Shown in pieces: positions 15,191 through 24,446 of a stretch of 30,787 nt of DNA. Every line of letters begins with the position of its first letter. The first letter of the stretch is position 1. Source of the stretch: HGM04593 sp045613945 (GTDB lineage Bacteria > Bacteroidota > Bacteroidia > Bacteroidales > Bacteroidaceae); the NCBI GenBank assembly GCA_045613945.1, contig JAZLBZ010000068.1, positions 1-30,787 of the forward strand, written 5' to 3'. A program made the position numbers and the translations under genes. The notes under the pieces were generated by a model. It made no database searches and was not told the DNA's origin. It saw nothing but the letters and a program-made list of their open reading frames with translations.

Positions 15191-16864
15191 TTATTTCTTG
15201 AGAGCCTTCTTCACCTCTTTTGCAATTGCCTTGTCAGCAGCAGCCTTAGCAGCGTCGAGCTTCTTCTGGGCCTTAGCCTCGGCCTTTGCATTGCCGGCAG
15301 CCTTGGCAGCCTTTACATCATCGTAAAGTTTCCAGAGGTTCTTCTGCGCAGTAACCTTCTTCTGTGCTGCAGAGTAAGCCTCAGCCTCTGCCTCGGTAGC
15401 AGCCTCAGCCTCAGGAGCAGCATAAGCATGCTTGTAACCCTCTACCTCATTCCAGTAACCACGTGTAAAGTCGGGGAATGTAACGGCTGCGCAGTTGTTG
15501 TCCATTGACAATGTACCGAGTTCGGCCAAGCAGCACCACTCTGCCATGTCATATACGTCCATATCGAGTGGGAGACCATTCTGCAAGCAGTAAACGAGAC
15601 GTGAGTCCATTACAAAGTCCATACCACCGTGACCGAGGTCACGACCCTTCTCAACATACTTCTTGAGGATTGGGTGGTAGTACTTTGCCATCATGGCATT
15701 TCTCTGCTCGGCATTCATAAAGCCGTGAGCGTTGAGGTTGTCAACCTGTGGTGCGCCTGTACCCTTGAGTGCCTCGCCTGAAAGTGCAAGTTCCGGTGTT
15801 GGGTACTTTGTTGCATAACCCTTTGTACCTGTGAGCTTGAACAAACGGTTGTAGGGCTGTGGAGTCATTACGTTGTGCTGAATCTCAACAACCTTACCCT
15901 TTGCTGTACGCATAAGAGTTGTTGTGTGGTCGCCATTGCGGAACTCCTTGCACTCCTTGCCGGTCTTTTCCTTTACAAGTTCCTTACCGAAGAAAGGATC
16001 TGTATCCATTGCAACGAGTGTTGTGAAACGGTCACCACGGTGAATGTCCATGCACTGTGCAACGGGGCCGAGGCCGTGAGTAGCGTAGAGGTCGCCACGA
16101 TTCTCCTTGTTGTACTTCAGACGCCAGTGGAGGTTGTCAACGTCGTTGTCGGCAGGATCCTTCCAGTATGCATCCCAGAACCATTCGAGGCTGTGGATGT
16201 AAGCACCCTCGGCACGGATAATTTCACCGAAAACACCGTCCTGAGCCATATTCAAAGCGTTCATCTCATAGTCGTCATAGCAGCAGTTCTCGAGGATGAA
16301 GCAGTGGAGACGTGTCTGCTCTGAAAGGTTGATAAGGCTCCAGCACTGCTCGAGGTTCATTGCAGAAGGCACCTCGATAGCAGCATGCTTGCCGTTCTCC
16401 ATTGCATACTTTGCAATTGGATAGTGGTGATTCCAGTCTGCAGCGATGTAAACAAGGTCAATGTCGGGACGCTCGCAGAGAGTCTTGTAGCCATCGGCAC
16501 CATAGTAGATGTCGGCAGGCATCAAGCCCTGCTCACGCAAGAACTTGTTGCACTCCTCGGCACGCTCATACTCATAGTCGCAAAGAGCAACAATCTCAAC
16601 ACCGGGGATACGGCAGAAACGGATAACAGCACCGTCACCACGCATACCAAGACCAACAAACGCTACGCGAACTGTCTTGATTGGAGCAACAGCAAGGTTA
16701 AGAACGTGCTCCTGACCAGCAGGACGCTCCGGTGTCTCAACTACGATAGTACCTTTGTCCCAATGCCATTTTGTAGAGGGAGAAAGTGACTGTGCCTGTG
16801 CGGTTGTGCCGGCAAATGCCATCACTGCAACAAGGGCTGCACCAAAAAATTTCTTCAAATTCAT
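15191..16864 (-). CDS. Secreted GH109-family protein (alpha-N-acetylgalactosaminidase-like, Gfo/Idh/MocA fold) with Ala/Lys-rich tail
   Basis: A 557-residue exported protein with a signal peptide ending TAQAQ. The Rossmann segment VRVAFVGLGMRGDGAV (about 65-80) and the sequence IEVPSAMNLEQ, LENCCYDDYEMNALNMAQ, RGDLYATHGLGP and IHRGDRF-TLVAMDT follow the pattern of GH109 enzymes. GH109 uses bound NAD to remove terminal alpha-GalNAc from glycans. An oxidoreductase of the wider Gfo/Idh/MocA family is the alternative. The usual GH109 C-terminus (WNEVEGYKHAYA) ends at residue 482. A further 75 residues, rich in Ala, Lys and Glu and probably helical or coiled-coil, have no counterpart I know in the family. 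It has its own promoter and a strong terminator, so it is probably monocistronic. Confidence 0.82.
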   Translation of the reverse strand: MNLKKFFGAALVAVMAFAGTTAQAQSLSPSTKWHWDKGTIVVETPERPAGQEHVLNLAVAPIKTVRVAFVGLGMRGDGAVIRFCRIPGVEIVALCDYEYERAEECNKFLREQGLMPADIYYGADGYKTLCERPDIDLVYIAADWNHHYPIAKYAMENGKHAAIEVPSAMNLEQCWSLINLSEQTRLHCFILENCCYDDYEMNALNMAQDGVFGEIIRAEGAYIHSLEWFWDAYWKDPADNDVDNLHWRLKYNKENRGDLYATHGLGPVAQCMDIHRGDRFTTLVAMDTDPFFGKELVKEKTGKECKEFRNGDHTTTLMRTAKGKVVEIQHNVMTPQPYNRLFKLTGTKGYATKYPTPELALSGEALKGTGAPQVDNLNAHGFMNAEQRNAMMAKYYHPILKKYVEKGRDLGHGGMDFVMDSRLVYCLQNGLPLDMDVYDMAEWCCLAELGTLSMDNNCAAVTFPDFTRGYWNEVEGYKHAYAAPEAEAATEAEAEAYSAAQKKVTAQKNLWKLYDDVKAAKAAGNAKAEAKAQKKLDAAKAAADKAIAKEVKKALKK

Positions 16865-16963
16865 AATTACAGTTAATTAGTTAATTAGTATTGATTGTGT
16901 TTTGTCATCTTAATTATCGACTACTATTGCAACCCGAAGGTTTGCTTTTACTAATCGTAATCA

Positions 16964-16995
16964 CAAAGATAGTGACAATAATATTATTTCACAAA
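16964..16995 (-). promoter_or_regulatory. Promoter of the GH109-like gene
   Basis: On the minus strand TTTG (16992-16995) is separated by exactly 20 bases from TATCTTTG (16964-16971), a full match to the Bacteroidota consensus. It lies about 100 bases upstream of the ATG at 16864, implying a leader of roughly 90 bases. Confidence 0.75.
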
Positions 16996-17034
16996 TAATC
17001 AGGTATTTTTTTGACTTTTAAAAGCCTGTCACAA

Positions 17035-18321
17035 TTATTCAAGCGTTGAAAAATCAATATCGGGAACCTCGGAGAGATTGCCTTCACGCTCAAACCAGGT
17101 GCCGGATGTCATGAAGTCATCGAAGAAACCGCCCATTGAAAGGAAGAAACCCTCGCCTTCGACACCACCTGTATAGTCGAGACGGTGTCTGTAATGACCT
17201 GTCGTGTCACAAGTGAAACGGCCGCGTGACAAAGGAATCCAACGTCCATTGGCTGTACGTGCCCACTGATTGCAATAGTATGCCTTGCGGTTGATGTAGC
17301 CCATCACAGGGTTGAAGTTCTCAAGGAAAGAGTGCGCATTTGTGTACCAGGTTGTGGTTTTTGGACGACGCCACGATGCCACAAGCACCCATTTGACCTG
17401 ATGGTTGTCGTAGAAGTAGGCTGTATAAACCGTGCTGTTATCACTGTCTGGATGTACACCCATCAGGAACCGGCAACGCTCGCCGGCCTTCCAGTCATAG
17501 TGCATATAACTTTGACCTCCCGAGCCTTCATTACCAAAATCGTTTATCTTTACATTTTCTCCCTTTTTTACGAGTTGTACCCGCAAGGAATCAGGAATAT
17601 CCGCAGGGTTGTCAGTCTCAAATGGACTCCACACCGAGAAGAGTACTCTTCTTGGGTAAGGAGAATTGTTCTGCATTCCAAAATAGCCTTGGCCAAAGCC
17701 GCAGGCCATATAATAACTGCTGGGAATATCTCCATCCTCGGGCACGACAACCTCATTATAGAACCACTCTACATCCTCTTTCGGGAGAGCGTAGCCCATG
17801 TGTACCGATGGTCCACGGCGACCGAAATGAGTACTGAAATCGGGGGCGACGCAAACGACCGGAGCAACATCGCCGCCCACAAGCACTGTTGCTACATTGC
17901 CAAAATCAACACCCTCTTTTATTTTGACACCGCGAATATCCATCTTGACATAGCCGGGTTCCTTTACCTTGAATGTGCCAACCTCGACACGTGACAAAGT
18001 GTCGCTGTCGAGCCTGATTTTTCTCTTTTTACCCAAAAGCGACACATCAATCTTAGAGTGTCCTTTTGCCAGGAGCGCAACCTTCATCTTGCCACTCTTT
18101 TCTGTTTTGAAATAAAAACTGACAACATCATCAGTGCTGTCCCAGTTGCGCAATGCACAATGGTGTTCGTCTATAAAGACATTTTTTGTATCGGCACCCT
18201 CTGACGCTGCGGTCACATACGCATTGGCAGACAGGGTAACGACACTCTCATCCTGTGCAATTGACGGTGCTACCTGCAGCAGCGCTGCAGCCAAAAGCAT
18301 CCATTGAAATCCTTTTCTCAT
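17035..18321 (-). CDS. Secreted DUF5077/DUF3472 protein
   Basis: A 428-residue exported protein. The signal peptide MRKGFQWMLLAAALLQVAPSIAQ starts at the ATG at 18321; an upstream ATG at 18333 is less likely because the signal peptide begins at the later one. Residues about 28-145 form a beta-sandwich of DUF5077 type. Residues about 150-425 match DUF3472, seen in ASWRRPKTTTWYTNAHSFLE, MGYINRKAYYCNQW and GGFFDDFM. Proteins with this architecture are secreted and common in gut and polysaccharide-degrading Bacteroidota; the activity is not established to my knowledge. The gene follows the MORN protein by 26 bases and precedes the GH109 promoter, so it probably ends the yicC transcript. Confidence 0.82.
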   Translation of the reverse strand: MRKGFQWMLLAAALLQVAPSIAQDESVVTLSANAYVTAASEGADTKNVFIDEHHCALRNWDSTDDVVSFYFKTEKSGKMKVALLAKGHSKIDVSLLGKKRKIRLDSDTLSRVEVGTFKVKEPGYVKMDIRGVKIKEGVDFGNVATVLVGGDVAPVVCVAPDFSTHFGRRGPSVHMGYALPKEDVEWFYNEVVVPEDGDIPSSYYMACGFGQGYFGMQNNSPYPRRVLFSVWSPFETDNPADIPDSLRVQLVKKGENVKINDFGNEGSGGQSYMHYDWKAGERCRFLMGVHPDSDNSTVYTAYFYDNHQVKWVLVASWRRPKTTTWYTNAHSFLENFNPVMGYINRKAYYCNQWARTANGRWIPLSRGRFTCDTTGHYRHRLDYTGGVEGEGFFLSMGGFFDDFMTSGTWFEREGNLSEVPDIDFSTLE

Positions 18322-18347
18322 AATGAATATCATTTAAAATTATTGTT

Positions 18348-18992
18348 TTATTTGACTTTGGTGTCACCCACCCATTTGCCATAGTAGACATGGTGGTCAG
18401 ATTTCACAAGCATGCCATAGCCGTCGCGGTAGCCACCGCTATAATATCCATACCACAAATCACCATTTGTCCAGCGGTAGACGCCGTAGCCATGACGGCG
18501 GCCGTTGTAGAACTCCCCAAAATAGACATCGCCGTTCTTGTAGGTCTCTTTCTTGAATGTGTATGGTGAGGGCTTGCCATCGGGCGAGGCTGCAAGCGGG
18601 TACTCCAACGGAGCGTCGCCCTCCTTTGTGTGCAGGCGCATTATCTCGCCTGTCGTGAGGTCATAGATGACATAGTGCTCGTCACTGCCCACCCTTACCA
18701 CATCGCTATTGATGAGCAGGCCAAAGAGCAGTTTGCCGTCACGGTACTGGCCGTAGGACTCGACACCTGTCGAGGAACGGAAAAATCCCCAACCATAGAA
18801 CTTGTGGTCAATGAGCGTACCCACATACTCACCGGCCGCACCGGATATGTAGTTTGTCTGCGACTGGTTCCTTACATAGTCACAGAAGACAGCCTGCAAG
18901 GGATCGCACATCTCGTCATACAGCCTGAAGTTTTCCTGAGCCGCTATGGGCAAGGCAAAGAGAAAGAGAATGGCAAAAAGACTATTTCGCAT
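18348..18992 (-). CDS. Exported MORN-repeat protein
   Basis: A 214-residue protein with a signal peptide (MRNSLFAILFLFALPIAAQE). The MORN-type repeats are clearest near the C-terminus, where YKNGDVYFGEFYNGRRHGYG and WTNGDLWYGYYSGGYRDGYG fit the Y-x-G-x-W/F-x-x-G-x-x-H/D-G-x-G pattern. Weaker copies occur around residues 52-95. MORN repeats bind lipids or partners in other systems; no role is known here. The start at 18992 overlaps the end of nadD by 11 bases and is chosen because it places the signal peptide at the N-terminus. The frame continues upstream inside nadD without conserved sequence. Confidence 0.82.
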   Translation of the reverse strand: MRNSLFAILFLFALPIAAQENFRLYDEMCDPLQAVFCDYVRNQSQTNYISGAAGEYVGTLIDHKFYGWGFFRSSTGVESYGQYRDGKLLFGLLINSDVVRVGSDEHYVIYDLTTGEIMRLHTKEGDAPLEYPLAASPDGKPSPYTFKKETYKNGDVYFGEFYNGRRHGYGVYRWTNGDLWYGYYSGGYRDGYGMLVKSDHHVYYGKWVGDTKVK

Positions 18993-19566
18993 CTTTATAC
19001 ATTTTTTTGTCATTGATAAAATCGGCAACAACGGCAGGGACAAGATGAGACACATCCTTGCCCTCACCGACAAGGGCGCGCACCATTGTGGAACTTATAT
19101 CGTAGAGCCTCGCCGGCAGCCACCGCACACCGCAAGGCAATGCAGGCATGCTTTCACTGCCACGCGGATAGACAATAATGCCGTAACGCGAAAGGATTTC
19201 ATCGCCCTTATACCAGCGGTCGAACTTCTCCCAATTGTCGGCACCTATGAGCAGCGAGAACTCGCAGCCCGGAAAAGCCTCATCGAGTGCATTGAGGGTG
19301 TTGAGCGTATATGAGGGTCGCGGCAGCGCAAATTCAAAGTCACTGGCCTTGACACCGGGCTTGCCATCAACAGCCATCTGCACCATGCGGTAGCGCAAAT
19401 GCTCGTCACTCAACAAGGCATCCTGCTTGTGCGGGTTGCGGGGCGTTACCATAAACCACACCTCGTCGGCAAGGGCACGCGAGAGCACCTCGCCGGCAAG
19501 GGCAAGGTGTCCATTGTGGATAGGGTCGAAACTGCCGCCAAAAACGGCTACCTTTGTCTTGGACAT
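18982..19566 (-). CDS. nadD: Nicotinate-nucleotide adenylyltransferase
   Basis: A 194-residue enzyme that adenylates nicotinate mononucleotide to deamido-NAD. The nucleotidyltransferase motif VAVFGGSFDPIHNGHLALAG is at the N-terminus, with the (H/T)xGH-type HNGH. The C-terminal ISSTMVR motif completes the nucleotide site. A central segment reads PSYTLNTLNAL, as is usual for NadD. The length is normal. The gene follows gmk by 17 bases and overlaps the MORN gene. Order yicC-gmk-nadD is common in Bacteroidota. Confidence 0.95.
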   Translation of the reverse strand: MSKTKVAVFGGSFDPIHNGHLALAGEVLSRALADEVWFMVTPRNPHKQDALLSDEHLRYRMVQMAVDGKPGVKASDFEFALPRPSYTLNTLNALDEAFPGCEFSLLIGADNWEKFDRWYKGDEILSRYGIIVYPRGSESMPALPCGVRWLPARLYDISSTMVRALVGEGKDVSHLVPAVVADFINDKKMYKDAK

Positions 19567-19583
19567 AAAAGAGGAAAAGTGTT

Positions 19584-20150
19584 TTATTCGTTAAGAAATT
19601 TCTCAACAACAGTCATCAAATCCTGCTTCGCCTTGTCAAGGTCATCATTGACAATCACCCTATCGGCAAACTTTGCAAAGGTCATCTCATACTCGGCCTT
19701 GCTGACGCGTTTTTCAATCTCCTCCATAGATGTGTCGCCACGACCTATGAGACGCTGGCGCAGAACGTCAACAGACGGAGCCTGCACAAAGATGAAAAGG
19801 GCACGCTCGCCATAGTAGCGCTTGAGACTGCAGCCACCCTTGACATCAACGTCGAAAAGGATATTCTGCACCTCCAGTTGCTGTTCTACCTGCGATTTCA
19901 ATGTACCATAGAAACGGCCGGGGTAGACCTCTTCATACTCAACAAACTCATCGGCAGCAATGCGCGCGCGAAACTCGTCGGCTGTGAAGAAATAGTAGTC
20001 GACGCCATGCTTCTCCTCGCCACGCGGCGGACGGCTTGTAGCCGAGACCGAAAAGCCGAAAGAGGAATCCTGCTTCATCAGAAAATGCACCAGGGTAGAC
20101 TTGCCCGAACCCGACGGTGCCGAAAAGATAACGACTTTGCCTTTTTTCAT
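19584..20150 (-). CDS. gmk: Guanylate kinase
   Basis: A 188-residue cytoplasmic kinase converting GMP and ATP to GDP and ADP. The P-loop FSAPSGSGKSTLVHFLM is at residues 9-25, and the GMP-binding segment SVSATSRPPRGEEKHGVDYYF follows. A lid region with Arg-rich RLIGRGDTS and the usual helical end are present. The length is typical for the bacterial enzyme. The gene starts six bases after the yicC stop, consistent with a shared transcript. Confidence 0.96.
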   Translation of the reverse strand: MKKGKVVIFSAPSGSGKSTLVHFLMKQDSSFGFSVSATSRPPRGEEKHGVDYYFFTADEFRARIAADEFVEYEEVYPGRFYGTLKSQVEQQLEVQNILFDVDVKGGCSLKRYYGERALFIFVQAPSVDVLRQRLIGRGDTSMEEIEKRVSKAEYEMTFAKFADRVIVNDDLDKAKQDLMTVVEKFLNE

Positions 20151-20156
20151 ATTTCT

Positions 20157-21032
20157 TTACATTACATTCAACACTTGTTCCTTGATTTGCTCCAGTTCGT
20201 CCTTCATGCGAACGACAATCTTCTGCATCTCGGCATGGTTGCTCTTGCTGCCAAGAGTGTTTATCTCGCGGCCCATCTCCTGAGCGATGAACCCGAGTTT
20301 CTTGCCCTGTCCCTGGCCATCGTTCATTGTCTCAATAAAGTACTGCAGATGGTTGGCAAGACGTTGTTTCTCCTCGTTGACATCGAGTTTCTCAATATAG
20401 AAAATCATCTCCTGTTCCAGGCGGTTGCGGTCATAGTCGACACCGGCAAACTTTGCAAGCGACTCCTCGATGCGCGCGCGGATTTTCTCGACACGCTCTT
20501 TCTCAAACGGTTCTACCGATGCCAGCAGTTGCGAGATATTCGATATCTTGCTCTGGAACTTGAGCGCCAGCGCCTCACCCTCTTGCTTGCGAAAGGCAAC
20601 AAGGTCGGCCAGCGCGGCCTTTACGCCCTCGAGCACCACTGCCCACTCCTCATCGGTCACTTCGTAGACCTCCTTGCGGGCAATAACCTCGGGCATCTTC
20701 AGGAGCACCTCAAAGAGATTGCCGGGCAACGCAATGCCGCTGCTGCCAGAGATAGCGGTCATCTGCTCAAGATAGCCCTGCATGACAGCGCTGTTGATTG
20801 AGGGTGTATCGGCCTTCTCGCCCTGCTCCACCCACAACGCAAAGTCAACCTTTCCGCGCTCGAGCACGTTTGTCAACAGGGTGCGTATCTCCATCTCGCG
20901 CCCTTTGAACTGAGGCGCAATGCGTGTTGACAGGTCCATTGCCTTGCCATTGAGCGAGCGAACCTCGACACAGATTTTCTTATCCTGGAAAATGGTTACG
21001 GACTTGCCATAACCGGTCATTGAATATATCAT
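20157..21032 (-). CDS. yicC: YicC-family endoribonuclease-like protein
   Basis: A 291-residue protein with the typical N-terminus MIYSMTGYG followed by VEVRSLNGKAMDLSTRIAP, and a C-terminal DUF1732 part with HLQYFIETMNDGQGQGKKLG, FIAQEMGREINTLGSK and a helical end. YicC of E. coli has been linked to RNA turnover and small-RNA decay; the role in Bacteroidota is not established. The frame is open for 29 more codons upstream, but the family begins at the ATG at 21032. It is the first gene of the yicC-gmk-nadD run and is divergent from tsaB. Confidence 0.92.
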   Translation of the reverse strand: MIYSMTGYGKSVTIFQDKKICVEVRSLNGKAMDLSTRIAPQFKGREMEIRTLLTNVLERGKVDFALWVEQGEKADTPSINSAVMQGYLEQMTAISGSSGIALPGNLFEVLLKMPEVIARKEVYEVTDEEWAVVLEGVKAALADLVAFRKQEGEALALKFQSKISNISQLLASVEPFEKERVEKIRARIEESLAKFAGVDYDRNRLEQEMIFYIEKLDVNEEKQRLANHLQYFIETMNDGQGQGKKLGFIAQEMGREINTLGSKSNHAEMQKIVVRMKDELEQIKEQVLNVM

Positions 21033-21106
21033 ACTTTCACAATTCTTGCTACGGCGGCCGATGCCCCGCGCCATTAAACATTCATCAAAATAGGTTTCTA
21101 ATTTGG

Positions 21107-21114
21107 CAAATTTA
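21107..21114 (-). promoter_or_regulatory. Possible -7 box for yicC
   Basis: The minus strand reads TAAATTTG, matching TAnnTTTG, 75 bases upstream of the yicC ATG. No TTTG box is found at the usual distance, so this is tentative. Confidence 0.35.
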
Positions 21115-21193
21115 GTCAAATATTCGGAATTGAACGCCCTAATAAGCCTTTTTTGTTCGCCGAATGTGAAACTTATTTAAAATATAATATTTA

Positions 21194-21225
21194 TTAGTTA
21201 CTCTAACAATTAATTTGTATTTTTG
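21194..21225 (+). promoter_or_regulatory. Promoter of the tsaB-to-phosphatase run
   Basis: TATTTTTG (21218-21225) matches the -7 consensus. Twenty bases upstream is TTAG (21194-21197), a three-of-four match to TTTG. A short hairpin, ACCGCAC/GTGCGGT (21243-21257), lies in the predicted leader before the ATG at 21277. Confidence 0.6.
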
Positions 21226-21276
21226 CATTTAATTACCCAGACACCGCACTGTGCGGTAGACATAAAGACAGGAAGT

Positions 21277-21981
21277 ATGACAACAATAATACTACACATT
21301 GAGGCATCGACGAGTGTATGCTCGGTTGCATTGAGCCAGGACGGCCGCGTATTCTTTGAGAGAGTGAACCGCGAGGAGATGTCGCATGCAAAGGTGCTTG
21401 CCCCATTCGTCGAGGAGGCACTGCAGACTGCCGACGAGCAGGGAGCAAAAATCAACGCAGTGGCAATAAGCTGCGGCCCGGGTTCATACACCAGCCTGCG
21501 CATTGCATCGTCAACAGCAAAGGGTGTGTGCTACGGACGCAACATTCCCCTCATTGCAATACCCACAACGGCGGTGATGAGCGTGCCGATACTGTTCCGC
21601 GACGACATTGACGAGAACGCGCTACTGTGTCCAATGATTGACGCACGCCGCAACGAGGTGTACGCAACAGTCTATGACCGCGCACTGGGGGTCATTAGGC
21701 CTACACATGCCGAGGTGGTGACCGAGGAGAGTTACAAGGAACTGCTTGACAAGCAGCCGGTATACTTCTTTGGCAACGGCGCCGAGAAGTGCAGCAAGAT
21801 TATCACCCACCCCAACGCACGTTTCCTCACCGGACACCGCGACCCGCTGGCAAAGAACATGATGCCATTGGCCGAGAGAGCCTGGTTCGACGAGAAATTC
21901 GAGGATATTGCCTATTTTGAACCCTTCTACCTGAAGAATTTTGTTGCAACAAAGCCAAAAGAACTTTTAAAGAACAACTAA
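21277..21981 (+). CDS. tsaB: tRNA threonylcarbamoyladenosine biosynthesis protein TsaB
   Basis: A 234-residue protein of the ASKHA fold that partners TsaD and TsaE in forming t6A at position 37 of ANN-decoding tRNAs. The N-terminal LHIEASTSVCSVALSQDG is the first phosphate-binding region, and ISCGPGSYTSLRIASSTAKG is the family signature. It ends in a short variable tail with FYLKNFVATKPKELL. It lacks the HxxxH metal motif of TsaD, so TsaB is the better match. The ATG at 21277 fits the conserved N-terminus; upstream in-frame codons belong to the leader. It is the first gene of the plus-strand run. Confidence 0.93.
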   Translation: MTTIILHIEASTSVCSVALSQDGRVFFERVNREEMSHAKVLAPFVEEALQTADEQGAKINAVAISCGPGSYTSLRIASSTAKGVCYGRNIPLIAIPTTAVMSVPILFRDDIDENALLCPMIDARRNEVYATVYDRALGVIRPTHAEVVTEESYKELLDKQPVYFFGNGAEKCSKIITHPNARFLTGHRDPLAKNMMPLAERAWFDEKFEDIAYFEPFYLKNFVATKPKELLKNN

Positions 21982-21994
21982 ACCACATACCGCT

Positions 21995-22603
21995 ATGATG
22001 GAATACAATACCAAACAGAAGAGGCTTCCGTTGCCCGAATACGGACGCTCGGTGCAGAAGATGGTGGACCACGCGCTCACCATTGAGAACAGAGAAGAAC
22101 GCCAGAGATGCGCCGAGACCATCGTACGCATTATGAAGAGCATGTTCCCCGACCTGCCCGACCAGGAACGCAAGCTGTGGGACCACCTGGCGATTATGTC
22201 GGATTTTCACCTCGACATCGACTACCCCTGCGAGGTCATCAAGCCCGAGGAGTTCCACGTGGCACCGCAGCACCTGTCATACCGCAACAGCGAGATAAGG
22301 AACAGACACTATGGCCGCATAGTGGAGGAGATGATTGCCCATGCACTAACGCTTGAGGATGGCGAGGAGAAGGCGCGCTTTGTGGAGATGATTCTCATTC
22401 AGATGAAGAAGAACTACACCTCCTGGAACAAGGACGGCGTGGAGGACCGCAAGATCATTGAGGACCTGAAATTCTACACCGGCGGCGCAATCGATGTCAC
22501 CGGCAAGGAAATCAGAATCAGCCAGAACCAGAACGGTGGCACACGCAACTTCGCAAACAAGCGTGGCAACAATAACAAGAAGAACTTCAAACGCAAATTC
22601 TAA
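21995..22603 (+). CDS. DUF4290 protein, conserved in Bacteroidota
   Basis: A 202-residue cytoplasmic protein with no signal peptide or membrane segment. It matches DUF4290, seen in LPEYGRSVQKMVDHALTIEN, ERKLWDHLAIMSDF and RHYGRIVEEMIAHALTLEDG. The two helical halves resemble each other (VQKMVDHALTIENREER versus VEEMIAHALTLEDGEEK), suggesting an internal duplication. The last ~30 residues are basic and Asn-rich, as expected for a disordered or nucleic-acid-binding tail. Function is unknown. It lies 13 bases after tsaB and 12 before murA. Confidence 0.88.
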   Translation: MMEYNTKQKRLPLPEYGRSVQKMVDHALTIENREERQRCAETIVRIMKSMFPDLPDQERKLWDHLAIMSDFHLDIDYPCEVIKPEEFHVAPQHLSYRNSEIRNRHYGRIVEEMIAHALTLEDGEEKARFVEMILIQMKKNYTSWNKDGVEDRKIIEDLKFYTGGAIDVTGKEIRISQNQNGGTRNFANKRGNNNKKNFKRKF

Positions 22604-22615
22604 CACAGGAACATT

Positions 22616-23920
<1,305 letters not shown>

Positions 23921-23924
23921 AGAT

Positions 23925-24434
23925 ATGCTCAAGAAAGAGGATTTCGTATACTTTGGCAAGTTCCTTAAGCCACACGGCACCAAAGGAGAGATTGGACTGC
24001 AGGGCGATACCTTTGCGCTTGGCGACGGGTGCGATTTTGTTGCCTGCGACATCGACGGCATACTGGTGCCTTTCTTCTTTGAATCGGTGCGTTCAAAAAG
24101 CAATGACACACTGATTGTCAAGGTAGAGCGCATGGAGACATCCGAGGAGGTGCGCTACCTCACAAACCGTGAGGCATTCATTCCACGCAAGTGGGTTGAG
24201 GAGAGCGAGGAGGTGTCATTGGGATACTTCATTGGTTTTGCCGCAACCGACAGGACACTGGGCAACATTGGCGAGATTGTTGACATTGACGACAGCACAA
24301 TGAACACCCTGTTCGTGCTGGAGAAGGATGGCGAAGAGATACTTGTTCCCGCACAGGAGGAGTTCATTGCAGACATTGACCACGATGGGCAGACAATAGT
24401 ATTTGACCTGCCGCAAGGACTTGTCTCCCTTTAA
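23925..24434 (+). CDS. rimM: Ribosome maturation factor RimM
   Basis: A 169-residue protein with the RimM N-terminal barrel, which begins YFGKFLKPHGTKGEIGLQGD. The C-terminal PRC-type barrel includes SLGYFIGFAATDRTLGNIGE and EILVPAQEEFIADID. RimM binds ribosomal protein uS19 and assists late maturation of the 30S subunit head. The size is normal. It starts four bases after murA and ends 12 bases before the next gene. In many bacteria rimM lies beside trmD and rplS; here it sits between cell-wall genes, an arrangement common in Bacteroidota. Confidence 0.94.
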   Translation: MLKKEDFVYFGKFLKPHGTKGEIGLQGDTFALGDGCDFVACDIDGILVPFFFESVRSKSNDTLIVKVERMETSEEVRYLTNREAFIPRKWVEESEEVSLGYFIGFAATDRTLGNIGEIVDIDDSTMNTLFVLEKDGEEILVPAQEEFIADIDHDGQTIVFDLPQGLVSL

Positions 24435-24446
24435 AAGAGAAGAGAT

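Noticed and set aside
16872..17034. Palindrome CTTTTAAAAG after the DUF3472 gene considered as a terminator
   Set aside because: The stem is A/T-only and has no G/C core, so it does not qualify as an intrinsic terminator.
19878..20801. 307-codon plus-strand frame opposite gmk and yicC
   Set aside because: It crosses two confirmed genes and shows no domain; it is treated as a shadow.
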